From Methylibium sp035762065 (GTDB lineage: Bacteria; Pseudomonadota; Gammaproteobacteria; Burkholderiales; Burkholderiaceae_C), in contig NZ_DASTPW010000055.1 of NCBI RefSeq assembly GCF_035762065.1, forward strand, positions 129,791-193,790: a DNA stretch of 64,000 bases, written 5' to 3'. Positions within the stretch are counted from its first letter, which is position 1. Each line of letters begins with the position of its first letter. The position numbers and the translations under genes are program-made. Shown in pieces: positions 48,215-57,300 of this stretch. The notes below the pieces were generated by a model. It worked only from the letters and a program-made list of their open reading frames with translations, made no database searches and was not told the DNA's origin.

Positions 48215-49201
48215 ATGGGAATGCAGCGCCACTCGAAGCCCGTGGCCCGTGCCGCGACGGCCGTTTGCATCGCAGTGGTGGCTTGGGCCCTTGCGGGCTG
48301 CGCCGGGCCGCGGCCGGCGTCAACCCAAGCGGTCTTCACCGAGCTGGCCGCCGGCACCTACCTGCACCGCGGCCTGCTCGAGGACTGGGGCCCGGCGAAT
48401 CTCGGCGATGTGGCCGACACCGGCCTGGTGATCGGCAGCCGCTGCGCCGCGGTGATCGACACCGGCGGCACGCTCGCCACCGGCCGCAAGCTGGCGGCGG
48501 CCGTGCGCCGCCTGACCGACAAGCCGGTGTGCTGGGTCATCGCGACGCATGCCCATCCCGATCACGTGTTGGGCCATCAGGCCTTCGTCGAAGCCGCGGT
48601 CGTTGACGGCCAGCCGCCGCCGGTGATCGTCGGCCACGCGCGGCTGCCCGCGGCGCTGGCGGTGCGCGGGCCGTACTACCTGAACGCCTTGAAGCGCGAC
48701 TTCGGCCCGGCACTCGCCGAGCAGACGGCGCTCTTGCCGCCGACGTTGTCGGTGCAGGCCACGCTCGAGCTCGACCTCGGCGGCCGCGTACTCGAACTGA
48801 AGGCTTGGCCGACTGCGCACACCGATGCCGACCTCAGCGTCTTCGATCGCGCAAGCGGCACGCTGTTCGTCGGCGACCTGCTGTTCGTCGACCACACGCC
48901 GGTGATCGACGGACGCCTGAAGGGCTGGCTCGCGGCGATGGACGACATGCAGACCTGGCCGGTCAAGATTGCCGTGCCCGGCCACGGCCCGCCCAGCCCC
49001 GACTGGCCCGGCGTGCTCGCGCCACAGCGGCGCTACCTCGAAGGCCTGCGCAGCGACGTGCGCGCGGCGATCAAGGAGGGCCTGACGCTGCGTCAGGCCG
49101 TCGAGCGCATCGCGCCCGACCGCGCGGACTGGCAGCTGCTGGACGTTTTCCATGCCCGCAACGTCACCGCCGCATATGCCGAGCTAGAGTGGGACGAGTG
49201 A
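48215..49201 (+). CDS. Quinoprotein relay system zinc metallohydrolase (MBL-fold lipoprotein)
   Basis: 328 residues. Lipoprotein signal with lipobox VVAWALAGC (Cys29). Metallo-beta-lactamase fold: ATHAHPDHVLGHQA (HxHxDH zinc site), TAHTDADLSVFD, FVGDLLFVDH and PGHGPP. This family accompanies PQQ dehydrogenases and SoxYZ-like carriers. Two ATGs six bases apart (48215, 48221) could both serve. Its last codon overlaps the AMP nucleosidase GTG as GTGA. Confidence 0.88.
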   Translation: MGMQRHSKPVARAATAVCIAVVAWALAGCAGPRPASTQAVFTELAAGTYLHRGLLEDWGPANLGDVADTGLVIGSRCAAVIDTGGTLATGRKLAAAVRRLTDKPVCWVIATHAHPDHVLGHQAFVEAAVVDGQPPPVIVGHARLPAALAVRGPYYLNALKRDFGPALAEQTALLPPTLSVQATLELDLGGRVLELKAWPTAHTDADLSVFDRASGTLFVGDLLFVDHTPVIDGRLKGWLAAMDDMQTWPVKIAVPGHGPPSPDWPGVLAPQRRYLEGLRSDVRAAIKEGLTLRQAVERIAPDRADWQLLDVFHARNVTAAYAELEWDE

Positions 49202-50772
49202 GCTCCGACCCGATCAGTGCACCCCGACTCCACCATGACCCGCATGCCGCCCTGGCGCATGCGCGGGCGATCTACGACGAAGCCGTCGCGCGCGTGCGCG
49301 GCGATCTGCAGGCCTTCGTCGCCGGCCGCGATCCGATCGACCGGCAGGCCGCGTGCTGCTACCCGCGCGTCACCGTGCGCACCTACGCGGCGACGCGCGC
49401 CGACACGCCGCTGGCCTACGGCTTCGTCGCCGGCCCCGGCCGCTACGAGACGACGCTGACGCGGCCCGACCTCTTCGGCGACTACTACCTCGAGCAGTTC
49501 CGGCTGCTGCTGCGCAACCACGACGTCGCGCTCGAAGTCGGCGCGAGCCGCGAGCGCATCCCGCTGCACTTCGCACTGCACGAGGGCGACCACTTCGAAG
49601 GCAGCCTTGATGCGGTCAGGCGTGCGCGGCTCGCCGAAGTGTTCGACCTGCCCGACCTCGGCTCGATGGACGACGGCATCGCCAACGGCACCTTCACGCC
49701 GCGGCTCGACGACCACGGCCAGCGGGTGCATCCGCTCGCGCTGTTCACCGCCGCGCGCGTCGACTACTCGCTGCATCGCCTGCGCCATTACACCGGCACC
49801 TCGCCGGAGCACTTCCAGAACTTCGTGCTGTTCACGAACTACCAGTTCTACATCGACGAGTTCGTCAAGCTCGGCCACGCGTTGATGCATCGGACGCGCG
49901 ACGACCGCCTGCCGCTGGAAGTCGGCGCCGAAGGCTTCGACCTCGCCGAGCACGGCGAGTACATCGCCTTCGTCGAGCCGGGCAATGTCGTGATGCGTCG
50001 CGCCGGCTGCACGCTCGAACCCGGCGACTTCCTCGGCGCGCCGCCGCCGCGCCTGCCGCAGATGCCTGCCTACCACCTGATGCGCAAGGATCGCAGCGGC
50101 ATCACGATGGTCAACATCGGCGTCGGCCCGAGCAACGCGAAGACGATCACCGATCACATTGCCGTGCTGCGTCCGCACGCCTGGATCATGCTGGGCCATT
50201 GCGCCGGCCTGCGCACCACGCAGCGGCTCGGCGACTACGTGCTCGCGCACGGCTACGTCCGCGAGGACCATGTGCTCGACGAAGAGCTGCCGCTGTGGGT
50301 GCCGATCCCGGCGCTGGCGGAGATCCAGGTCGCGCTTGAAACAGCGGTGGCTGACGTCACCCGGCTCGAGCCGAACGAGCTGAAGCGCGTGATGCGCACC
50401 GGCACCGTCGCCTCCACCGACAACCGCAACTGGGAGCTGCTGCCGTTCCAGTCACGCGGCGGCGCCGGCCTGCACGGCACGCCCGAGCAGCGTTTCAGCC
50501 AGAGCCGCGCGATCGCGCTCGACATGGAAAGCGCAACCGTCGCCGCCAACGGGTTTCGCTTCCGCGTGCCCTACGGCACCTTGCTGTGCGTGAGCGACAA
50601 GCCGCTGCACGGCGAGATCAAGTTGCCGGGGATGGCGAATGATTTCTACCGGGAGCGGGTGGGCCAGCACTTGCGCGTGGGGTTGAGGGCGATCGAGCGG
50701 CTGCGCGAAGGTGGCGTCGATCGGCTGCACAGCAGGAAGCTGAGGGGGTTTGCGGAGGTGGCGTTTCAGTAG
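49198..50772 (+). CDS. amn: AMP nucleosidase
   Basis: 524 residues, hydrolysing AMP to adenine and ribose-5-phosphate. N-terminal AMN domain, then the nucleoside phosphorylase-like core with GHCAGLRTTQRLGDYVLAHG and DMESATVAANGFRF (the acidic catalytic/ribose site) and SDKPLHGEIKLPG. GTG start 49198 overlaps the preceding stop (GTGA). A cytoplasmic purine enzyme coupled to a periplasmic xox gene is unusual; the overlap makes co-expression likely. Confidence 0.95.
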   Translation: MSSDPISAPRLHHDPHAALAHARAIYDEAVARVRGDLQAFVAGRDPIDRQAACCYPRVTVRTYAATRADTPLAYGFVAGPGRYETTLTRPDLFGDYYLEQFRLLLRNHDVALEVGASRERIPLHFALHEGDHFEGSLDAVRRARLAEVFDLPDLGSMDDGIANGTFTPRLDDHGQRVHPLALFTAARVDYSLHRLRHYTGTSPEHFQNFVLFTNYQFYIDEFVKLGHALMHRTRDDRLPLEVGAEGFDLAEHGEYIAFVEPGNVVMRRAGCTLEPGDFLGAPPPRLPQMPAYHLMRKDRSGITMVNIGVGPSNAKTITDHIAVLRPHAWIMLGHCAGLRTTQRLGDYVLAHGYVREDHVLDEELPLWVPIPALAEIQVALETAVADVTRLEPNELKRVMRTGTVASTDNRNWELLPFQSRGGAGLHGTPEQRFSQSRAIALDMESATVAANGFRFRVPYGTLLCVSDKPLHGEIKLPGMANDFYRERVGQHLRVGLRAIERLREGGVDRLHSRKLRGFAEVAFQ

Positions 50773-50915
50773 CTCGGGTCGCGGCGTCCTCGGCGCGGCG
50801 GCACTAGTTCACGCACCGAGCCGCTCGTCAGGTGCCGGCGGCACTTCGTCGGGCCGCTGTCCACGCCACGGCGGGTGCGTGACATGCTCGCGCCACACCG
50901 AACGAGGACCGTCGC

Positions 50916-51386
50916 ATGCGCATGACCCGGCCGCGAGGCTTCACGCTGATCGAAGTGATGATCGTCGTCGCGATCATCGGCATCCTGGCGGCCATCGCCT
51001 ACCCGAGCTACCGCGACTACGTGATCCGCGGCCGCCTGGTCGACGCGACCAACGGCTTGGCGGCGATGCGCGCGGAGATGGAGCGGTTCTTCCAGGACAA
51101 CCGGACTTACGACACCGTCGGCGCCTTCACTTCGCCCTGCGAGGACGTGACCGCCGCCGGCGTGGCTCGCCGCACGTTCGGCAACTTCGTGGTGACATGC
51201 GTCGGCGCGGGCGCTCCGACGGCCACGGCCTACACGCTGACGACGACCGGGAGCGGCCAAATGGCCGGTTTCTCGTTCACGGTCAACCAGCTGGACGATC
51301 GACGGACCACCACCAGCGCCACCGCGGGCGGCGGCGGCTGGAACACCGCGGGCGCCTGCTGGCTCGTGCGCAAGGGCCAGTGCTGA
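50916..51386 (+). CDS. pilE: Type IV pilin-like protein (PilE minor-pilin type)
   Basis: 156 residues. Short leader MRMTRPRG before the class III signal: cleavage at G/F then TLIEVMIVVAIIGILAAIAYPSY, Glu at position +5 of the mature protein. C-terminal disulfide pairs are possible (C in SPCEDVT, VVTCVGA, GACWLV, KGQC). Opens a tightly coupled pilin operon; its stop overlaps the fimT start as TGATG. In many relatives a PilE-like gene is last; here it is first. Confidence 0.9.
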   Translation: MRMTRPRGFTLIEVMIVVAIIGILAAIAYPSYRDYVIRGRLVDATNGLAAMRAEMERFFQDNRTYDTVGAFTSPCEDVTAAGVARRTFGNFVVTCVGAGAPTATAYTLTTTGSGQMAGFSFTVNQLDDRRTTTSATAGGGGWNTAGACWLVRKGQC

Positions 51387-51949
51387 TGCGCTCCGTGCAG
51401 CGTTCGATGCGCGGCTTCACCCTCGTGGAGCTGATGGTCACGATCGCCGTCTTTGCCATCTTGCTGATGGCCTCGGCACCGAGCATCGGCACGTGGATCA
51501 ACAACACGCGGATGCGCACCGTGGCCCAGGTGCTGCAGGACGGCGTGCGGCTGGCCCAGGCCGAGGCGGTGCGCCGCAACCGCAACGTCACCTTCTTCCT
51601 GACGAACGAGCAGCCAGCGCTGGGCGCGGCCGCGGTCGCGAACGGCGTGAACTGGGGCATCCGCACCCAGCCGCGCTTGACCGGGGAGGCCGCGGAGTTC
51701 ATCCGTGGCGGCGCATTGACCGACGTCGCGGCCGGCGTGGCAATCGCCGGGCCGGCGGCCCTGTGCTTCGGGGGCGCCGGCCCGCAGGTGGCGGTCCCTG
51801 CGCAGGGCTGCGCCGTCGGCGCGACCAACTACGGCATCACGCGCACCGGTGCCGATCGCCAACTGCGCGTCACGGTCGCCATCGGCGGCCAGGTGCGGAT
51901 GTGCGACCCCGACAAGACCGTCTCGGCGGCGAATCCCGACGGATGCTGA
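51386..51949 (+). CDS. fimT: Pseudopilin FimT/GspH
   Basis: 187 residues. Prepilin signal MRSVQRSMRG/FTLVELMVTIAVFAILLMAS, GspH-like alpha/beta body (TRMRTVAQVLQDGVRLAQAE), typical of the minor pilins that prime pilus assembly. Stop overlaps the next gene's start region. Confidence 0.92.
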   Translation: MRSVQRSMRGFTLVELMVTIAVFAILLMASAPSIGTWINNTRMRTVAQVLQDGVRLAQAEAVRRNRNVTFFLTNEQPALGAAAVANGVNWGIRTQPRLTGEAAEFIRGGALTDVAAGVAIAGPAALCFGGAGPQVAVPAQGCAVGATNYGITRTGADRQLRVTVAIGGQVRMCDPDKTVSAANPDGC

Positions 51950-52404
51950 GCATGCGACTTCCTCTCCTGTCTTCGTCACTTCGCGCTCGGCGCCCCGCGC
52001 CGGCGCGTCCCGGCCAACGCGGCGTCACGCTGCTCGAAGTGCTGGTCTCGATCCTGATCTTCTCGTTCGGCATCCTCGGCCTCGTCGGCCTGCAGGCGCG
52101 CGCGACGCAGTATTCGATCGACGCCGAGGATCGCAGCCGAGCGGCCTTGCTGGCCGACGACCTGGCCGCGCAGATGCGCCTGGCGCGCCGTGTCAATCTG
52201 CCGACTCAGCAGATCGACGATTGGCGCACGCGCGTCACGGACACCGTCCGCGCGGGCTTGCCCAATGCCGCGATCACGGTGACGCCCGACGTGCCGAACA
52301 ACACGGCGCTGATCACGATCACCTGGCGTCCGCCGCGGCAGGCGGTGGGCAACGAGAGCCGGCTCGTGACCGAAGTCGTCCTGACGAACGAGGAGATCGG
52401 CTGA
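51943..52404 (+). CDS. pilV: Type IV pilus modification protein PilV
   Basis: 153 residues. Prepilin signal QRG/VTLLEVLVSILIFSFGILGLVGLQA, characteristic of PilV. Two ATGs, 51943 and 51952; the first overlaps the fimT stop. Ends TGATG with pilW. Confidence 0.9.
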   Translation: MLSMRLPLLSSSLRARRPAPARPGQRGVTLLEVLVSILIFSFGILGLVGLQARATQYSIDAEDRSRAALLADDLAAQMRLARRVNLPTQQIDDWRTRVTDTVRAGLPNAAITVTPDVPNNTALITITWRPPRQAVGNESRLVTEVVLTNEEIG

Positions 52405-53612
52405 TGCGGCGCACCGTGTTCGAGGCCTCGCGCCGGGCCGCAGCCCGAGGCTTCTCGCTGATCGAGCTGATGGTGTCCGTGACGATCGGCCTGGTCGTGA
52501 CGCTCGCCGTGTTCGGCGTGCTCGCCGCGAGCGAGGCGCGCAAGCGCAACGCCACGTCGCTCAACGACATCAATCAATCGGGCGTCTACGCGACCTACAT
52601 CCTCGATCGCGCGATCCGCAGCGCCGGTACCGGCTTCGCTCAGGCGTGGCCACAGATCGGCGGCTGCCGCGTGAATGCGACGCTGCGCGACGCCGGAGGC
52701 GGCGTCGACATTGGGGCATGGCCGCGGGCCGGCGCACTGCCAGCGCCCTTTGCTGGCGTGCCGCAAACGCTGCGGCTCGCTCCGGTGATCGCCTTCCGCA
52801 ACGCGTCCGCGGCCGGTTCCGACGTGATTCAGGTGATGAATACATCGGGCGGCTTTGGCGAAGCACCCCCCGAGATCGGGCCGGGCAGTTTGACGAGTCT
52901 GCGGGTGGTTCTACCTAACTCGATCGGGATTCGCGCCAACGACCTACTGCTGGTGGCCGGCAGCGGCGAATGCCAATTGACGCAGGTCGCCGCGGCAAAG
53001 CCCCTTTGCGCCGGCGACCCGACCGCCGCCCCCGGCACGGCGTGCGCGCCGGTGGTCGAGTTCGCCGGCCGTTACCACAATGCCAGCGGCACTGGCTTCG
53101 CGTCGGTCAGCGCGGGTCGCGGATTCGCCGTGCCGTTGGGCAACGCGACGACGAACCCGCCGCAGCTGATGCTCTACGGCGTCGGCGCCAACAGCACGCT
53201 GTTCTCGTACGACACGCTGCTGATCGACGGCAACGACGCGGCGCAGCCGGTGGCCGAGAACGTGCGCGCGTTGTACGCCGCCTATGCGACCGATCCCGGC
53301 GTACTCGACGGCACGATCGTCTGGCAGGCCCCGACCGCGACCGGCGCATGGTCGGGGGCGTCGCTGAGCAACGGCTCGGCGGCCTCCAACACGCTGCTGC
53401 GCGAGATCGTCGCGGTGCGCATCGGCGTCGTGATGCGCTCGTCGCTGGTCGAGCGCGAAGACGTCGCACCCGCGTCTCTGACGCTGTTCTCGGACCTGCC
53501 GGCCGGCGTGCAGCGCACCCTCGACCTGACCGGCGCCGGCGAGAGCCGCCGTCAGCGTCATCGTGTCGTCGAAGTCACCGTGCCGCTTCGCAACTTCCTG
53601 CTGCGCCCATGA
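52404..53612 (+). CDS. pilW: Minor pilin PilW
   Basis: 402 residues. Prepilin signal AARG/FSLIELMVSVTIGLVVTLAVFGVL, then a large beta-rich pseudopilin domain with cysteines in IGGCRVN, SGECQLT, KPLCAG and TACAPV. TGATG overlap with pilV and ATGA with pilX. Confidence 0.9.
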   Translation: MRRTVFEASRRAAARGFSLIELMVSVTIGLVVTLAVFGVLAASEARKRNATSLNDINQSGVYATYILDRAIRSAGTGFAQAWPQIGGCRVNATLRDAGGGVDIGAWPRAGALPAPFAGVPQTLRLAPVIAFRNASAAGSDVIQVMNTSGGFGEAPPEIGPGSLTSLRVVLPNSIGIRANDLLLVAGSGECQLTQVAAAKPLCAGDPTAAPGTACAPVVEFAGRYHNASGTGFASVSAGRGFAVPLGNATTNPPQLMLYGVGANSTLFSYDTLLIDGNDAAQPVAENVRALYAAYATDPGVLDGTIVWQAPTATGAWSGASLSNGSAASNTLLREIVAVRIGVVMRSSLVEREDVAPASLTLFSDLPAGVQRTLDLTGAGESRRQRHRVVEVTVPLRNFLLRP

Positions 53613-54301
53613 ACTCGAGCCCCTTCACTCCTCCGCGCGCGCGGCGCGCGGCCCCGAATGCGCGCATCAAGGGCACCGTGCTCGTGATCAGCCTGGTGAT
53701 CCTCGCCGTGATGCTGATCTCGGCAGCCGCGCTGGTGCGGTCGTTCGACACCGCGCTCGGCACCGCCGGCAATGTCGCCTTCAAGCGCGATCTCGCGCAG
53801 CAGAGCGAGCGCGTCAGCCAGAACATCCTGACGCTGTTCCGCGGCACCGGGCACTTCTCCGTGCGGGCCAACCGGTCGACCAGCGACGTCTCGCGCAACT
53901 ACAGCGCGGTGGTGCTGCCGAGCAACCCGCAAGGCATCCCCGTCGCGCTGCTGACCAACGGCGCGATGGACCCGGCCGTCGGCACGGCCGGGGACATTGC
54001 GGCGGGTCGGGGCATCGACTTGCGCTACGTGATCGACCGCATGTGCAGCCTTCCCGGCGACGACCGCGTGCTCGGCGCCGATGCCTGCACGATCGCCGGC
54101 GGCACGCGCGTGCCCGGCGGCGACGTGGTCCAGTGGCAGAACGATGCGGCGCGCGGCAGCTCGTCGGCCACCGGAGCCGCGGGCAGCGGCCTGGCCGGTG
54201 CGGCACCGCAGCCGATCGTCTACCGATTGAGCATCCGTGCGACGGGCCCGCGCAACACCCAGGCATTTTTCCAGACGACGTTCTCGTGTTGCGACGGCTG
54301 A
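53609..54301 (+). CDS. pilX: Minor pilin PilX
   Basis: 230 residues. Hydrophobic segment IKGTVLVISLVILAVMLISAAALV resembles PilX but the usual prepilin cleavage G-[FM] with Glu+5 is not clear: the sequence reads K-G-T-V-L-V. PilX-like proteins often lack the strict signal. C-terminal TTFSCCDG has a vicinal Cys pair, seen in other PilX. 47 bp gap to pilY1. Confidence 0.88.
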   Translation: MNSSPFTPPRARRAAPNARIKGTVLVISLVILAVMLISAAALVRSFDTALGTAGNVAFKRDLAQQSERVSQNILTLFRGTGHFSVRANRSTSDVSRNYSAVVLPSNPQGIPVALLTNGAMDPAVGTAGDIAAGRGIDLRYVIDRMCSLPGDDRVLGADACTIAGGTRVPGGDVVQWQNDAARGSSSATGAAGSGLAGAAPQPIVYRLSIRATGPRNTQAFFQTTFSCCDG

Positions 54302-54348
54302 TCGATGCCGCCGCCTGCGCTTCCCGTCGTTCCGATGAAGAGGTTCCA

Positions 54349-57300
54349 GTGAGCACTTCCCAAGGTACTTTCCACGCGCAACCTGCCGGCCGGATCCTCG
54401 GTGCCTGGCGGTCCCGGGCGCTCCAGCTCGCACTGCCGGTGCTGGCGGGTGCGCTGGTCGCGGATGCCGGCGCGCAAACGACGCTGGCCGACGGCCCGAT
54501 CTTCGCGGCGACCAGTGCATCGGTGCCCAGCAACGTCGCCCTGGCGCTGTCGGTCGAATGGCCGACGGCCTCGCGCGCCGCCTATCCCGGCGTCGACGAC
54601 TATTCGAGTGCGCGTCTGTATCGAGGCTACTTCGATGCCGGGAAGTGCTACAACTACAGCTACAGCGCCACCGAAGCGGCGCGCCATTTCCGCCCCGCCG
54701 GTCTTGCGACCAACCGCACCTGCACCAGCGCCAACGGCTGGAGCGGCAATTTCCTGAATTGGGCGGCGACGCAGGCCATTGATCCGTTCCGATTGGTGAT
54801 GACCGGGGGCAACCGCAGCACGGACACCCCGACGGAAACGATCCTGCAGAAGGCCTTCCATTCGGGCCAGGGCGCGCTCTACCCCGACAAGGTGCTGACC
54901 GACGCCGCGACGATCGCCGGTGCCACGCCGTTCAACTGGGGCACGCTGCGCATCAGGATCCAGGGCGCTGGCTTCGCGATGATCTTCTCGGGGACTTCCG
55001 TAGCGGGCGACCCGGCCACGGCTATCCCGTACGGCAGCGCGGCGACCGACGTCGTCCAGCGCTACAGCGCGAGCGTGCGCGTCAGGGTCTGCGACGGCTC
55101 GGGGGGTGCCGGCGGCCTCGAATCGAACTGCCAGCCGTACGGCAGCAACGCCAAGCCCGAAGGCTTGATCCAGCGCTACGCGACGCGACTGCGCTTCAGC
55201 GCCTTCGGCTACATGAACGAGACCGGCAACCAGCGCGACGGCGGCGTGATGCGCGCGCGGATGAAGTTCGTCGGGCCGACGCAGCCGGTGCCCGGCCAGC
55301 CGCCGATCGCCAATCCGCGACAGGAATGGAGTCCGACCACGGGCGTCTTCGAGGTGCACCCCGACAGCGCCGACGAGACGGCGTCCAACGGCAACTACGG
55401 CAGCACCGCGCTGTCGAGCGGGGTGGCGAACTACCTCAACAAGTTCGGCCAGTTGTTGACCGGCGAGTACAAGGGCAACGACCCGGTCGGCGAGCTCTAC
55501 TACGCGGCCACGCGGTACTTCAAGAATCTGGGCAACGTCCCCCAGTGGTCGGCGATCGGCACCACGGATCCGGCCGAGATCACGCGTCGCCTCGACGGCT
55601 TCCCGGTGATCACGACCTGGGACGATCCGATCCAGTACTCCTGCCAGCGCAACTTCATCCTCGGCATCGGCGACATCTACACCCACGCCGACAAGAACGT
55701 CCCCGGCAACACGAACACGTCGAACGAGCCCGCGATTCCGAACTTCGGCGCCGACCCGCTCAATGCCGTCGCCGCCACCAACATCGTCGGCCAGCTGCAG
55801 GGCCTGGGCACCAGCTACGGCACCGCGACGAACGTCTCGTCGGGCTGCTGCAGCACCAACGGGGCGTTGATGGCCGGCATTGCCTTCCACTCCAACACCT
55901 CGGACATCCGTCCCGACGACCCGGCCGACCTCATCCGCACGCGCAACCGGCAGACGATCCAGACGTTCTGGGTCGACGTGCTGGAGCGCGCCTTCGAGCC
56001 GTCCAACCAGTTCTATCTGGCCGCGAAGTTCGGCGGCCTGCTGCCACCGGCCGGCACGACCTTGTCGTACGCGACGCCACCCACCACGATCGAAGACTCG
56101 TGGTGGACCACGACGGGCGAGACCGTCGGCGCGGGAGCCACCAGTCAGCCGCGGCCCGACAACTACTTCACCGCGGGCGATCCGGACACGATGGTCTCGG
56201 GCCTGACCCGGGCGTTCGAACGCATCAACACGCTCGGCGCTTCGTTCACCACCTCGTCCGCTGTCGCGCAGCCGCAGGTGTCGGGCACCGCCGGCAACCT
56301 GAGTTTTGCAGCGTCCTACGACGCCGACGGATGGATCGGCCAATTGAGCGCCAACAGCCTGAGCTTCGCGCCCGACGGCACGCCGACGCAGACCAACGTG
56401 TGGAACGCCTCGACGACGCTGGCGGCCCAGTTGGCAGGCGGCGGCTGGGATACCGGTCGGCGCGTGATCACCCGCCGTCCCGGCTTCACGACCGGTGGCG
56501 TGCCTTTCCGTGTCGCCAACCTCTCGCCCGCCCAACTGACCGCCCTCGATACGTCGTACGTCGCCGGCAACGACAGCGTCGCGTACGTCAACTACCTTCG
56601 CGGCGACCGCAGCCAGGAACGCAGCGCCGCGACGCCCGGGCTGCCGTATCGCCAGCGCCGCAGCTTGCTGGGCGACATCGTCGGGTCCAACGTGGTCGCG
56701 ATCGGCGCGCCGAGCTTGCCGTTGTCCGACGCCACCAACCCCGGCTACAACCAGTTCAAGATCGACAACGCGAACCGACCGGTGATGGCCTATGCAGGAG
56801 CCAACGACGGCATGCTGCATGCGTTTCGCGGCGACGGCTCGGTGACCGAAGCCGGCCGCGAAGTCTTCGCGTACGTCCCCAACGCCGTGATTCCCGGACC
56901 CAGCACGCCGTCGACGCCGAGCGTCGACGGGCTGGCCGCGCTCGGCAATCCGAACTACGTGCATCGCAACTACGTCAATTCGACGCCGTTCATCACCGAC
57001 ATCGACGTGAACCGCACGTGGACCAACGGCACGCCGCCGGCCACGGCGCCGGCGCCGGCCTGGCGCTCCATCCTGATCGGCGGCCTGGGCAAGGGCGGTC
57101 GGAGCTACTACGCCATCGACGTGACCTCGCCCACCAGCGCCACCAGCGAAGCCGACGCGGCGTCGCGCGTGCTGTGGGAGATCTCGCCGCCGGGCATGGG
57201 GTACACCTTCGGCCAGCCGGTGGTCGTCAAGACCCGCCGCTACGGCTGGACCGTGGTGCTGCCCTCCGGCTACAACACCCCCGCCGTCGACGCCGCCAAT

